A stretch of DNA of 64,000 nucleotides from Castellaniella sp049651205 (GCF_049651205.1 NZ_JBASBR010000013.1:101942-165941), one strand, 5' to 3'. Shown: positions 42,237 through 51,951, numbered from the stretch's first letter. Notes: generated by a model from the letters alone, not told the origin. Translations and numbers: made by a program.

Positions 42237-43589
42237 ATGAAGTTGCATCACTCGATCAAGACCTTATCCGCCCTGATCATCGGCCTGGGCAGCGTTGGCG
42301 CCGCCCATGCGGCCGGTTTTCAGCTGCTCGAACAAAACGGCAGTGGCCTGGGCGCGGCCTATGCGGGCTCTGCCGCATTGGGCGAAGACGCCAGCACGGT
42401 GTACTACAACCCCGCCGCCATGACGCTATTGCCCGGCATGAACGTCAGCGCCGGCGCCGTGGCCATCAAGCCAAATTTTGAGTTCTCGGATGGCGGCAGT
42501 ACAGGGCCGACAACCGCAGGTGGCAAACCGCTAGGCCCATTGGGCGGCTTTGCGACCGGAACAGGCGGCGATGGCGGCAACGCCGGCAAGTGGGGCGTGG
42601 CCCCCAATGCCTACTTTACCTGGGAGCTGACCCCTCAGTGGTGGGTGGGCCTGGGCGTGGGTGCACCGTTTGGTCTGATGACGGATTATGAAAAGGGCTG
42701 GGCAGGTCGTTACCACTCCGAGAAATTCTCGATTGAAAGCATCAATATCAACCCATCCATCGCCTTCAAGGCCACCGATACCCTGTCGTTCGGGCTGGGC
42801 CTAAACTGGATGCAACTGGATGCGGACTATCGCAAGGCGCAGTATGCCGCCGCTATCCATCCGACGATGGGACTCCTCGGCACAGGTGATATGGAAGCTC
42901 GCGTCAAAGCCAAGGGCGATGCCTGGGGCTGGAACGCCGGCATCCTGTGGCAAGCGACGCCAGCCACCCGCTTTGGCCTGTCCTACCGCTCCAAGGTCAA
43001 GATCGATGCAGACGGCACAACGACATTAAGCAACCGGACTCTCAACCCAACGGCAGCCGGTGCCCTCACACAAACGGGCATCATCGGCGCTCACAACGCC
43101 GAGACCTCTGTCGAGCTGCCTGATACTGCCATCTTCAGCGTCGTGCACAATCTGAACGACCGCTGGACCTTGCTGGGTGACGTGTCGTGGACCGGCTGGA
43201 GCAGCATCCCCGAGCTGAAGATCAAAAGCGCGGGCTTGCCTGATTCCACACTGGATCTTCGCTTTGAAGACTCCTGGCGGGTGGCCTTGGGTGCGCATTA
43301 CCGCTACAGCGACAGCTGGACGTTCAAGGGTGGTGTGGCCTGGGATCAGTCTCCCGTGCAAAGCGACACCTATCGCCCTTCATCTCTGCCTGACAACGAC
43401 CGCTATTGGGTCTCGCTGGGTGCAAAGTACAACTTCAGCAAGGCCACCAGCGTGGATATCGGTTACGCCCACCTCTTCGTGAAGAGCACTTCCGTCAACA
43501 ACACCTCTTCTACTGATGCGGGCACGCTGAAGGGTGATTACAAGAGCAGTGCCGATCTGATCGGCGTGCAGTTCTCCCACCGTTTCTAA
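42237..43589 (+). CDS. FadL-family outer-membrane transporter (long-chain fatty acids or hydrophobics)
   Basis: A beta-barrel protein of 450 residues with a signal peptide ending at AAHA-AG (about residue 23). The N-terminal hatch motif AGFQLLEQNGSGLGAAYAG and ASTVYYNPAAMTLLPG with its NPA element is the FadL/TodX/OmpP1 signature. The protein ends in a C-terminal Phe (FSHRF), as outer-membrane barrels do. I take the ATG at 42237. FadL proteins let long-chain fatty acids cross the outer membrane; the presence of an acyl-CoA ligase downstream supports a fatty-acid substrate. Confidence 0.93.
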   Translation: MKLHHSIKTLSALIIGLGSVGAAHAAGFQLLEQNGSGLGAAYAGSAALGEDASTVYYNPAAMTLLPGMNVSAGAVAIKPNFEFSDGGSTGPTTAGGKPLGPLGGFATGTGGDGGNAGKWGVAPNAYFTWELTPQWWVGLGVGAPFGLMTDYEKGWAGRYHSEKFSIESININPSIAFKATDTLSFGLGLNWMQLDADYRKAQYAAAIHPTMGLLGTGDMEARVKAKGDAWGWNAGILWQATPATRFGLSYRSKVKIDADGTTTLSNRTLNPTAAGALTQTGIIGAHNAETSVELPDTAIFSVVHNLNDRWTLLGDVSWTGWSSIPELKIKSAGLPDSTLDLRFEDSWRVALGAHYRYSDSWTFKGGVAWDQSPVQSDTYRPSSLPDNDRYWVSLGAKYNFSKATSVDIGYAHLFVKSTSVNNTSSTDAGTLKGDYKSSADLIGVQFSHRF

Positions 43590-43661
43590 GCGGAGCCTGC
43601 GTGAACCCAGTGTCCCGTCTGTTGCACCCCCGTCACTCTGGCATCTTGGCGGGGCACTGAC

Positions 43662-44189
43662 ATGAAACTTTCGCAGTTATCGCGCCTGTCACCCCGGTGG
43701 CGGGCGCGGGTGATGCGCACCGGCTTTAACCTGCACCCGGCATTTCGCGCCACGGGTGGCCGGGTGATAGCAGTGTCTCCGGATCTGCTGCACATCCGTG
43801 TGCGCCTGGCGCTTACCCGGCGCACGCGCAATCTGGTGGGCTCCATTTATGGAGGCTCGCTGTTTGCGGTAACCGACGGTGTGCACGCCGGCATGCTGAT
43901 GGCCCGATTGGGGCCGGATGTCATTGTGTGGGATAAAGCGGCCACAATCCGCTACCGCCGGCCTGCCTTCACCGCCGTCATGGCAGATTTTGATCTGTCT
44001 GAAGCCGAGCTGCAGGATATTCGCGACACACTGGCGCGCGATCATGAAACCGAACGGACCTATCCGGTTGAGCTTAAAGGGCCTGACGGGACTGTCCATA
44101 CCGAAGTGCAAAGAACGGTCTACCTGGCCGATAAGGCCTGGTACAAACATCACAAGTTGCGTGCACGCGCAGCAGGAGACTCTGTATGA
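43662..44189 (+). CDS. DUF4442 hotdog-fold protein, possible acyl-CoA thioesterase
   Basis: A protein of 175 residues with the hotdog-type pattern NLVGSIYGGSLFAVTDGVHAG followed by VWDKAATIRYRRPA. DUF4442 proteins are related to acyl-CoA thioesterases, but activity has to be assumed. It overlaps the next gene by ATGA and lies between fadL and the acyl-CoA ligase, so a role in acyl-group handling is likely. No signal peptide. Confidence 0.8.
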   Translation: MKLSQLSRLSPRWRARVMRTGFNLHPAFRATGGRVIAVSPDLLHIRVRLALTRRTRNLVGSIYGGSLFAVTDGVHAGMLMARLGPDVIVWDKAATIRYRRPAFTAVMADFDLSEAELQDIRDTLARDHETERTYPVELKGPDGTVHTEVQRTVYLADKAWYKHHKLRARAAGDSV

Positions 44190-44797
44190 AGAAGTGCTTG
44201 ATTTCACAGGCCCGTGTGGCCTTGGCCGGCGGGCTGCTGGCATTGGCGGGCCTGTGTGCCGCGCCGGCAGTGCAGGCCCTGACTATTTCCAACGTCGAGG
44301 TGCCCACCCAGGAAACAGTTGCCGGCCAATCGCTGGTGCTAAATGGCGCCGGCCTGCGCCAGCGTTTTGTGTTTCATGTGTATGTGGCAGCCCTGTATCG
44401 CCCTCAGGCCAGCCAGGACGCCACCGCCATCGTGAACAGTGCCGATACGCAACTGCTGCGCCTGACCCTGCTGCGCGACATCAACAGCAAGGCCCTCACC
44501 GACGCGCTAAACGATGGCCTCAAGGCCAATAACAGTGAAGCCGACCTGGCTGCCATGAAAGACACGATCAATCATTTTGAAGCTTTTATGAAGACCGGTG
44601 GCGAGGGCGCATCGGGCGATCGGGTGGACATTTATTTCCAGCAGGGTAAGGTCTCGGTATCATTCAAGGGCAAGGCACTGGGTGAGGTCGGCGACCCCCG
44701 GTTCTCTGCGGCATTGCTTAAGGTGTGGCTGGGCGACGTCCCTGCCCAGGAATCCCTGAAACAGGCCCTGCTGGGCAAAACATCCACCGCCAACTGA
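44186..44797 (+). CDS. Periplasmic chalcone-isomerase-like protein
   Basis: A protein of 203 residues with a signal peptide (residues 1-31, ending AVQA) and the chalcone-isomerase-like pattern: VEVPTQETVAGQSLVLNGAG, RQRFVFHVYVAALYRP and, later, SFKGKALGEVGDPRFSAALLKVWLG. In plants the non-enzymatic relatives bind fatty acids. The neighbours (FadL, DUF4442, FadD) suggest that this one binds or shuttles a fatty acid in the periplasm; this is an inference. Confidence 0.8.
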   Translation: MKKCLISQARVALAGGLLALAGLCAAPAVQALTISNVEVPTQETVAGQSLVLNGAGLRQRFVFHVYVAALYRPQASQDATAIVNSADTQLLRLTLLRDINSKALTDALNDGLKANNSEADLAAMKDTINHFEAFMKTGGEGASGDRVDIYFQQGKVSVSFKGKALGEVGDPRFSAALLKVWLGDVPAQESLKQALLGKTSTAN

Positions 44798-44826
44798 TTT
44801 TCGCGATTGCAATAAGGAACACCACC

Positions 44827-46500
44827 ATGGAACCCATCTGGCTGAAACACTATCCTGAAGGCGTGCCGGCCGACATCACCGACCAGGCCGAGGCCTACGC
44901 TTCGCTGGTGGACATGTTTGAGGAAAGCTGCCGGAAGTATGGCAACAACACGGCCTACATCAGCATGGGGGTGTCTCTCAGCTATGCGCAAACGCACCAG
45001 AAAGCCCAGGCGTTTGCGGCATGGCTGCAGTCGCAAGGAGTTGGACAGGGCGACCGTGTAGCCCTGATGATGCCCAATCTTTTGCAGTATCCCGTGTGCC
45101 TGTTTGGCACCCTGATGGCCGGCGCCGTGGTGGTCAACACCAACCCACTGTACACCCCCCACGAGCTTCACCACCAGCTGACTGACTCTGGTGCCACCAC
45201 GGTGGTGGTAGCCGAAAACTTTGCACACACACTGCAAGAAGCCATGCCAGGCACAGACGTGCAACGGGTGGTGGTAACGTCACTGGGCGAGATGCTGGGG
45301 TTTCCCAAGGCCTTGATTACCGACCTCGTGGTGCGCTATGTCAAGAAGCTGGTACCCGCCTGGACAATCGCCAACACGGTGCGTCTGCGTGATGCCCTGG
45401 CGGCCGGTGCGCGCGCAAACCTCCAGCGCCCCACCCTGACAGCCAAAGACCTGGCCGCCCTGCAATATACGGGGGGCACCACAGGCGTAGCCAAAGGCGC
45501 CATGCTTAGCCACGGCAACCTGGTGGCCAACGTGTGCCAGGCCCATAGCTGGGTAAAACCTTTTTGCCAGGGCGAGCGCGAATGCATCGTGACAGCCTTG
45601 CCGCTCTATCATATCTTCGCCCTGACAGCCAATTGCCTGACCTTCATGAAGCTGGGTGCCAGCAACCTCTTGATCGTCAACCCACGCGATATCCCAGGCT
45701 TTATCAAAGAGCTCGGCACCGTCAAATTTACGGCGCTTACCGGCGTCAATACGCTATTTAATGCCCTGCTGAACAACCCGCAGTTTGCCAGGCTGGATTT
45801 CAGCCATCTAAACCTGACGCTGGGTGGGGGCATGGCGGTACAAGAGGCAATCGCCCAGCGCTGGCTGAAACTCACCGGCAAACCGATTGCACAGGCTTAC
45901 GGCCTGACCGAGACCTCACCGGCGGTCACCATCAACCCACTGGACAAGGTGGATTTCAATGGCTCAATCGGCCTGCCCGTATCCTCTACACTGGTGGCCG
46001 TGCGTACCGACAATCGTGACATGGCGATTGGTGAATCCGGCGAAATCTGCGTAAAGGGCCCCCAGGTAACATCGGGATACTGGAACCGCCCGGAAGAAAC
46101 CGCCAAGGTATTCGACGCAGATGGCTGGCTGCTTACCGGCGATATCGGTTACATGGACGATAAAGGCTATGTCTTTTTGCTGGATCGCAAAAAAGACATG
46201 ATCCTGGTGTCCGGGTTTAACGTGTATCCCAATGAAGTTGAGGCTGCCGCGATCGAACACCCCGGCATCCTCGAGGCTGCCGCGGTTGGGGTGCCTAACG
46301 GGGCCTCAGGCGAAGTCGTCAAGCTGTATGTCATTCGCAAGGATCCGTCGCTTACTGAAGCAGACGTCATCGCCCATTGCCGCAAACTGCTGACAGGCTA
46401 CAAGGTGCCCAAGTTTGTAGAGTTTCGCGAAGATCTCCCGCGCAGCAACGTGGGCAAGATTTTGCGCAAAGAACTGCGTAACGAAGCCAGCAAAAAATAA
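44827..46500 (+). CDS. fadD: Long-chain acyl-CoA synthetase (FadD type)
   Basis: An ATP-dependent ligase of 557 residues that activates fatty acids to acyl-CoA. The ATP-binding P-loop is YTGGTTGVAKGAMLSHGN, the adenylate motif is YGLTETSPAV, the fatty-acid signature region contains DGWLLTGDIGYMDDKGYVFLLDRKKD, and the catalytic lysine region is NVGKILRKELR. Size and order match E. coli FadD. The start is the ATG at 44827. It closes the plus-strand uptake-and-activation cluster begun by the TetR regulator and converges on 46513. Confidence 0.94.
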   Translation: MEPIWLKHYPEGVPADITDQAEAYASLVDMFEESCRKYGNNTAYISMGVSLSYAQTHQKAQAFAAWLQSQGVGQGDRVALMMPNLLQYPVCLFGTLMAGAVVVNTNPLYTPHELHHQLTDSGATTVVVAENFAHTLQEAMPGTDVQRVVVTSLGEMLGFPKALITDLVVRYVKKLVPAWTIANTVRLRDALAAGARANLQRPTLTAKDLAALQYTGGTTGVAKGAMLSHGNLVANVCQAHSWVKPFCQGERECIVTALPLYHIFALTANCLTFMKLGASNLLIVNPRDIPGFIKELGTVKFTALTGVNTLFNALLNNPQFARLDFSHLNLTLGGGMAVQEAIAQRWLKLTGKPIAQAYGLTETSPAVTINPLDKVDFNGSIGLPVSSTLVAVRTDNRDMAIGESGEICVKGPQVTSGYWNRPEETAKVFDADGWLLTGDIGYMDDKGYVFLLDRKKDMILVSGFNVYPNEVEAAAIEHPGILEAAAVGVPNGASGEVVKLYVIRKDPSLTEADVIAHCRKLLTGYKVPKFVEFREDLPRSNVGKILRKELRNEASKK

Positions 46501-46512
46501 GGCAGCCGGCCG

Positions 46513-46926
46513 TCAGGCAGCGCCAAACACCAGCGGATCGCCCGCGCGATCAAAGGCCAGCAACGAGCTTACTGAACCATACTTGATCATTTGCGTCATC
46601 CGCTGAAACGCGAGATCCACATCCTTGTTATCCGGCAGGTAGGCCGATTGATCGGCCATGGCCGCGACAAACACCACCTGCCAGTCTGCCTGCCCCGTGG
46701 TACGCGACTCATCTGCCAGCGCGGCAAAATCGGTGAGCTGATCAGGCGTTTTATCGACGCACAACAGGGGGGTAAGCTCGCCGCCCTGGCCGCGCATGTG
46801 GCTGGCTTTTTGTGCCGGCGTGGCGTCGTCTGGTACGGCACTGGTGGCAAACACAAACAGCAGGCGCTGGGGCTCGGGCTGCTGGCGGGCAGCCTGAAGA
46901 AGGTCGTCGAAACAGGTGATATCCAT
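46513..46926 (-). CDS. Conserved protein of unknown function (sometimes labelled ribonucleotide reductase alpha)
   Basis: A cytoplasmic protein of 137 residues, MDITCFDDLLQAARQQPEPQ at the start, with RLLFVFATSAVPDD, LTPLLCVDKTPDQL and WQVVFVAAMADQSA. Such proteins occur widely in Burkholderiales and Pseudomonas; as I remember, some annotations call them a ribonucleotide reductase subunit, but none of the reductase motifs (radical site, active cysteines) is present and it is far too short. I take the ATG at 46926. It sits 165 bases after the gamma-glutamyltranspeptidase gene. Confidence 0.7.
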   Translation of the reverse strand: MDITCFDDLLQAARQQPEPQRLLFVFATSAVPDDATPAQKASHMRGQGGELTPLLCVDKTPDQLTDFAALADESRTTGQADWQVVFVAAMADQSAYLPDNKDVDLAFQRMTQMIKYGSVSSLLAFDRAGDPLVFGAA

Positions 46927-47091
46927 CGCTAAGAAACCAGACAGTGAGGGTAGCTGCCATGCTACCCGATCCGGGGCCGGCTGTCTGGGCCACACGACAT
47001 GCCGGGTGCAGCAACGTAGCAGGCACACCGGCCAGCCGCGTCATAGCCCGTTTGCACCCGGCCAAACCAGGTGTTTTCGCAGAACCGCTGC

Positions 47092-48897
47092 TTAGCGGCC
47101 CATCGCAGCACCATCCGGATTGCGGGGGTCGGAGGCCCCGTACAGAAGCCCATCTTGCACCTGGATGGTTTCGGTTTTGCCCATGGTGGGTTTAAGCACG
47201 ATATGGTGCCCATACTGGCGCAACAGGGCCAGGGTATCCGGGCTGAAACCTTTCTCGATACGCAGCTCGTCTGGCCACCACTGGTGATGGAACCGCGGGG
47301 TGGCTGCCGCTTCGGCGGGGTTCATATCAAAATCGATGGCATCCACCACGGTTTCGAGCACAGTGGTGATGATGCGGGCGCCACCCGGGCTGCCAGTGAC
47401 CAGCCAGGGGCGGCCATCCTTGAGCACAATGGTTGGGGTCATGGATGACAGCGGGCGTTTGCCCGGTGCAATGGCATTGGCCTCACCGCCAATCAGGCCA
47501 TACACATTGGCCACCCCTGGCTTGGCCGAGAAATCATCCATCTCGTTGTTTAGCAAAATCCCGGTGCCGGCAGCCACAATGCCGCTGCCAAAATGGGTGT
47601 TCAAGGTATAGGTAACCGCCACTGCGTTGCCAGCCGCATCCACCACCGAATAATGTGTGGTTTGATCACTTTCGTAAGGCTGTGGGGTTCCCGGTTTGAT
47701 CTGCGAGGATGGGGTGGCATGCGTTGCATTGATCTTGCTGACCAGCTGGCGGGCGTAGGCCTTGGACACCAGCCCCGACACAGGGACATCCACAAAATCG
47801 GTATCACCCAGGTATTCAGAGCGATCGGCGTAGGCTCGCTTCATGGCCTCGACCATATGATGGATGGTTTGTGCACTGCCCGACCCCCACTGGCGGATGG
47901 GCCAGTTTTCCATCATGTTGAGGATCTGCACCAGGTGGATGCCCCCGGAGCTGGGCGGCGGCATGGCCAGCACCCGATAGCCGCGATACTCGCCGGCAAT
48001 CGGGGTGCGCTCGACGGCCCGATACTGGGCGAGGTCTTGTGCGGTAATCAGGCCGCCATGCCGCGCCATCTCAGCCACGATTTTCTGGCCAATCGGGCCC
48101 TGATAAAAGGCTTTTGGGCCCTGCGCGGCAATCAGGCGCAGGGATTGCGCCAGATCCTTTTGCATCAGCCAGCTGCCTGCCTTTAGAGGTTGGCCGTCCT
48201 GCCAGAAAATCGCCCGGGTAGCTGGCCATTGCCCCATGGTTTTACGGCTTTTCTCAAGGGTTTCCGCCAGAGTCTGGCTGACTGCAAAGCCACGATCGGC
48301 CAAGCGGATGGCGGGTGCCATTACCTGTGCCAGCGGCAGCTGGCCCCATTGCTGCTGTGCATGGGCAAGGCCGGCCACACTGCCGGGGACACCCACGGCC
48401 AAATGCGTAAAGAGCGACCGTCCGCCCACCACCTTGCCTTGCGCATCCAGATACATGTCCCGGGAGGCATGACCGGGCGCCATCTCGCGAAAATCCAACG
48501 CAATGTCACGGCCATCGGAGGCGGTATGCACCATCATGAAGCCGCCGCCACCCAGATTACCCGCATTGGGCAAGACCACCGCCAAGGCAAAGCCCACGGC
48601 CACTGCGGCATCCACAGCATTTCCACCTGCGGCCAGCATGGCCAGGCCTGCCTGGCTGGCCAGCGCCTGTTCGGACACCACCATGCCATGACGCGCCACC
48701 ACAGGATGAAAAATATCCCGGTCGAAATCGTAGGCTGCCGCCGCCGCTGTGGTGACAGCGGGCGTCACCGGTGCCGTAGAGAGGGGCGCCGGATGGGCAT
48801 CCAACTGAACAGAAGGTGCCTGGTTGGGCTGCGTGACACAGCCAGCCAGCAACACAGACAAGAAAACGGAAGGAATCCAGCGACGTGAGTAACGCAT
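47092..48897 (-). CDS. ggt: Gamma-glutamyltranspeptidase, lipoprotein form
   Basis: A protein of 601 residues. The signal peptide ends with the lipobox LLAGC (about residue 20), so it should be lipid-anchored, unlike the soluble periplasmic E. coli enzyme. The precursor self-cleaves before the nucleophile Thr in DQTTHYSVVD; the small subunit follows with TLNTHFGSGIVAAGTGILLN and later PLSSMTPTIV and GSPGGARIITTV. The large subunit has NLGGGGFMMV. It hydrolyses glutathione or transfers gamma-glutamyl groups. The start chosen is the ATG at 48897. Confidence 0.94.
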   Translation of the reverse strand: MRYSRRWIPSVFLSVLLAGCVTQPNQAPSVQLDAHPAPLSTAPVTPAVTTAAAAAYDFDRDIFHPVVARHGMVVSEQALASQAGLAMLAAGGNAVDAAVAVGFALAVVLPNAGNLGGGGFMMVHTASDGRDIALDFREMAPGHASRDMYLDAQGKVVGGRSLFTHLAVGVPGSVAGLAHAQQQWGQLPLAQVMAPAIRLADRGFAVSQTLAETLEKSRKTMGQWPATRAIFWQDGQPLKAGSWLMQKDLAQSLRLIAAQGPKAFYQGPIGQKIVAEMARHGGLITAQDLAQYRAVERTPIAGEYRGYRVLAMPPPSSGGIHLVQILNMMENWPIRQWGSGSAQTIHHMVEAMKRAYADRSEYLGDTDFVDVPVSGLVSKAYARQLVSKINATHATPSSQIKPGTPQPYESDQTTHYSVVDAAGNAVAVTYTLNTHFGSGIVAAGTGILLNNEMDDFSAKPGVANVYGLIGGEANAIAPGKRPLSSMTPTIVLKDGRPWLVTGSPGGARIITTVLETVVDAIDFDMNPAEAAATPRFHHQWWPDELRIEKGFSPDTLALLRQYGHHIVLKPTMGKTETIQVQDGLLYGASDPRNPDGAAMGR

Positions 48898-48946
48898 CAG
48901 CAGTGCTCCGGGCAAGCAGGAGGGGCGACCAGAAGAGCGATGAGGC

Positions 48947-50449
48947 TTACTCTTCGACGAAAGCTTCGTCGCGTTTGCGGCGAATCACCGGGACGGCAAT
49001 CAGAACCAGCAGGCCTGCGGCCACCAGCAATAACGACAGGGACACCGGCCGGGTGATGAAGGTTGTGAAATCACCGCGGGAAAGCAGCAGCGCCCGGCGG
49101 AAATTTTCTTCCATCATTTCTCCGAGCACCAGCCCCAACAGCAGGGGGGCGGATTCGCAACCAAGCCGTGTCCAAAGATACCCTGCTGCGCCAAAGAACG
49201 CCAGCATCCAGACATCAAACAGGCTGTTGTCGAGTGAATAGACACCAATCGAGCAAAACACCAAAATGGCCGGAAACAGCACGCGATAAGGCAGTTTAAG
49301 TAGCTTCACCCACAGCCCGATCAGCGGCAGATTAAGAATCACCAGCATCAGGTTGCCAACCCACATGGAGACCACCAGCCCCCAGAACACCTCGGGGTGC
49401 GCAGTCATCACGCGTGGGCCAGGCTGAACATCATGGATGATCATGGCACCCAGCATCAGGGCAGTGACCGCATTGCCGGGAATACCGAGCGTCAGCAGGG
49501 GGATAAACGAAGTTTGCGAGGCGGCATTGTTGGCCGATTCTGGGCCGGCCAGGCCTGCGGGATGTCCCTTGCCAAAGCGTTGTGGCTCGTGCGAGATTTT
49601 TTTCTCGAGGGTGTAGGAGGCAAACGAGGACAGCACCGCACCGCCTCCAGGCAAAATGCCCAGTACCGAGCCCAGCAGCGTGCCGCGCACGCTGGCCGGC
49701 CAGGCCTCTTTGAACTCTTTTCGGTTAGGGTACAGCGAGCCCACCTTGCCCATCACGCTGACCCGGCGCTCGCGTTGTTCAAGATTGCCGATAATCTCTG
49801 CCAGACCGAAAATCCCCATGGCCACCACCGCGAAATCCAGGCCATCCTGCAACTTGAGGAAGCCCAGATCAAACCGCGGCATGCCGGAGTTCACATCGGT
49901 GCCAATCATCCCCAGCGTCAGGCCCAGGAGGGTCATGCCAATGGCTTTAAGGAGTGACCCTGACGCCATGACCACAGCCGCCAGCAGCCCCAGCACCATC
50001 AGAGAGAAGTATTCGGCGGGCCCAAACTTGAAGGCGATCTGTGCCAGCAAGGGTGCAAAAGCCGCCAGCAGCACCGTAGCCACACAGCCGGCAAAAAAAG
50101 AACCCAGCGCCGCGATGGCCAGGGCAGCACCCGCCCGCCCTGCTTTGGCCATCTGATAGCCATCCAGCACAGAGACCACCGAGGAGGTTTCTCCTGGTAA
50201 AGCCACCAGGATGGCCGTAGTGGAGCCCCCATACTGCGCACCATAGTAGATGCCGGCCAGCATGATCAGGCCAGCCTCTGGCGGCAATACATACGTAATG
50301 GGCAGCAGCATCGCAATGGTGGGTACCGGCCCAATGCCCGGCAGCACGCCAATCAGTGTGCCCAGCAGACACCCCAACAGACAGTAAGTAAGATTCTGCA
50401 GGCTGAGGGCAACAGAAAGCCCCAACGCCAGGTGATCGAGCCACTCCAT
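48947..50449 (-). CDS. tctA: Tripartite tricarboxylate transporter, large membrane subunit TctA
   Basis: An inner-membrane protein of 500 residues with about 12 helices. The family motifs GTLIGVLPGIGPVPTIAML and YGAQYGGSTTAILVALPGE are in the first 100 residues, and GVLGILPGGGAVLSSFASY-like sequence (LGSVLGILPGGGAVLS) repeats the pattern in the second half. The start is the ATG at 50449; the frame upstream overlaps tctB. It works with TctB and the binding protein encoded next. Confidence 0.95.
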   Translation of the reverse strand: MEWLDHLALGLSVALSLQNLTYCLLGCLLGTLIGVLPGIGPVPTIAMLLPITYVLPPEAGLIMLAGIYYGAQYGGSTTAILVALPGETSSVVSVLDGYQMAKAGRAGAALAIAALGSFFAGCVATVLLAAFAPLLAQIAFKFGPAEYFSLMVLGLLAAVVMASGSLLKAIGMTLLGLTLGMIGTDVNSGMPRFDLGFLKLQDGLDFAVVAMGIFGLAEIIGNLEQRERRVSVMGKVGSLYPNRKEFKEAWPASVRGTLLGSVLGILPGGGAVLSSFASYTLEKKISHEPQRFGKGHPAGLAGPESANNAASQTSFIPLLTLGIPGNAVTALMLGAMIIHDVQPGPRVMTAHPEVFWGLVVSMWVGNLMLVILNLPLIGLWVKLLKLPYRVLFPAILVFCSIGVYSLDNSLFDVWMLAFFGAAGYLWTRLGCESAPLLLGLVLGEMMEENFRRALLLSRGDFTTFITRPVSLSLLLVAAGLLVLIAVPVIRRKRDEAFVEE

Positions 50450-50460
50450 GGATATCAGCC

Positions 50461-50919
50461 CTAACCCAGCAGGCCGGCGGGAAACACCAGCCCCAGGCCC
50501 TTGATGAACACCAGCCAAACAAACAGCATCATGCCCAGCCCGACCCCAGCTGCCACCTTCCAGCTGAAATCATGGGCGGCCATGCTGCCCACAAAGGCCA
50601 GCAGAAAAACAGCGGGCAGTACACCAAGCCAGGGCAGCGTAAGGGCAAACAGACACACAGCCCCCAACACTACTGCTGCTACCCGCCAATCGGGTGACGT
50701 AACCTTGGCGCTGGTAGCATCAGGCCGACAGGCCTGCCAGGCCAGCAACACCCCCATGAGCACCAGGCACACCCCCAGCAGCGTGGGGAAGTACGCGGGG
50801 CCCATGCGCGCTGCACGGCCCATCGGGTAGTGTTGTGCCCCCAGCGCAAACGCCAGCCCCACACACACAAACAAGGCCCCTGCCCAGAAATCCGGCTGAT
50901 GACGGATCTTCAGGCGCAC
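50461..50919 (-). CDS. tctB: Tripartite tricarboxylate transporter, small membrane subunit TctB
   Basis: A protein of 152 residues with four helices and the family pattern FWAGALFVCVGLAFALGAQH, YPMGRAARMGPAYFPTLLG. It lies between tctC and tctA, 11 bases before tctA. Confidence 0.93.
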   Translation of the reverse strand: MRLKIRHQPDFWAGALFVCVGLAFALGAQHYPMGRAARMGPAYFPTLLGVCLVLMGVLLAWQACRPDATSAKVTSPDWRVAAVVLGAVCLFALTLPWLGVLPAVFLLAFVGSMAAHDFSWKVAAGVGLGMMLFVWLVFIKGLGLVFPAGLLG

Positions 50920-50964
50920 GGTACGTATCCGGTGGCCACGGGAGAGGCTGGCAATACCATCAGA

Positions 50965-51951
50965 TTACTGGTCGAAGCGAATGTTGTTGGCCTTGATCAC
51001 GGGGGTCCAGCGGTCCAGATCGCCCTGCACCACCGCTTTCATTTCGGCTGGGGTGCTGGCAACGGGCTCTTCGTGCAAGTTGGCCAGTTTCTTGACGATG
51101 GCGGGATCCTTAAGCATCGCCACGACTTCTGCAGTGAAGCGATCTTCTATGGCCTGCGGCGTACCGTGAGGTGCCACGAATCCCATCCAGGCGTCGGCTT
51201 CGATGCCGGACACGCCACTCTCGGCCAATGTGGGCAGATCTGGCAGGATGGTAGAACGCTTGGCCGTGGCAACCGCCAGTGCCTTGATCTTGCCCGCCTT
51301 TACCTGCTCCATCACGGCAGCGGCCGGCAAAATGCCCATCTGGGTTTCGCCAGACAAAATGGAGGTGACAACCTTGGAGGAGCTGGCATACGGCACGTGC
51401 ACGATATCGGTGCCACTGGCCGCCGCCAGCGCGGCCATCGCCAGATGCGAGATGCTGCCCACGCCCATCGACCCATAATTGTAGTCGCCTGGTTTGGCGC
51501 GAAGCGCTTTCAGCAAGCCATCCACATCATTGACGCCGAGGCTGGGAGACACCACCAGCACACTGGGTTGCGTGGCAGCAATGGTCAGGAGATCGAGATC
51601 CTGGGCAGGCTTGTACGGCAGATTGGGGAACAGCACCGTATTGGCAGCCAGCGGCCCGGAGATGGTGATGCCAAAGGTATAGCCATCGGGGTCGGCCTTG
51701 GCCATGGCAGCGGTACCGATATTGCCACCGGCCCCGGCCTTGTTCTCGACCACCACCGGCACACCCAGTTTGGGCCCGATATAATCGGCCGTCATGCGCG
51801 CCATGGTATCGGGTGTAGAGCCTGGCCCAAACGGCACAAGGATACGGATTGTCTTGGCAGGCCAGGCGTCGGCCGCCTGCACCGGCAGAACCAGCAGGCT
51901 GCTTGCCGCCAGCAGCGCAAAGGCACTAAGTATTCTCAAGGCTTTCATCAT
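50965..51951 (-). CDS. tctC: Bug-family periplasmic binding protein of the Tct transporter
   Basis: A protein of 328 residues with a signal peptide ending in VQAAD (about residue 27). WPAKTIRILVPFGPGSTPDT, VVENKAGAGGNIGTAAMAKA, YKPAQDLDLLTIAATQPSVL and HVPYASSSKVV are the Bug signature. Such proteins bind small carboxylates, amides or aromatic acids; the ligand here is unknown. It is the promoter-proximal gene of a tctCBA operon, which may continue into ggt. Confidence 0.93.
   Translation of the reverse strand: MMKALRILSAFALLAASSLLVLPVQAADAWPAKTIRILVPFGPGSTPDTMARMTADYIGPKLGVPVVVENKAGAGGNIGTAAMAKADPDGYTFGITISGPLAANTVLFPNLPYKPAQDLDLLTIAATQPSVLVVSPSLGVNDVDGLLKALRAKPGDYNYGSMGVGSISHLAMAALAAASGTDIVHVPYASSSKVVTSILSGETQMGILPAAAVMEQVKAGKIKALAVATAKRSTILPDLPTLAESGVSGIEADAWMGFVAPHGTPQAIEDRFTAEVVAMLKDPAIVKKLANLHEEPVASTPAEMKAVVQGDLDRWTPVIKANNIRFDQ

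Noticed and set aside
46513..46926. Annotation as ribonucleotide reductase alpha subunit
   Set aside because: The protein has only 137 residues and none of the reductase active-site features, so I keep it as unknown function.
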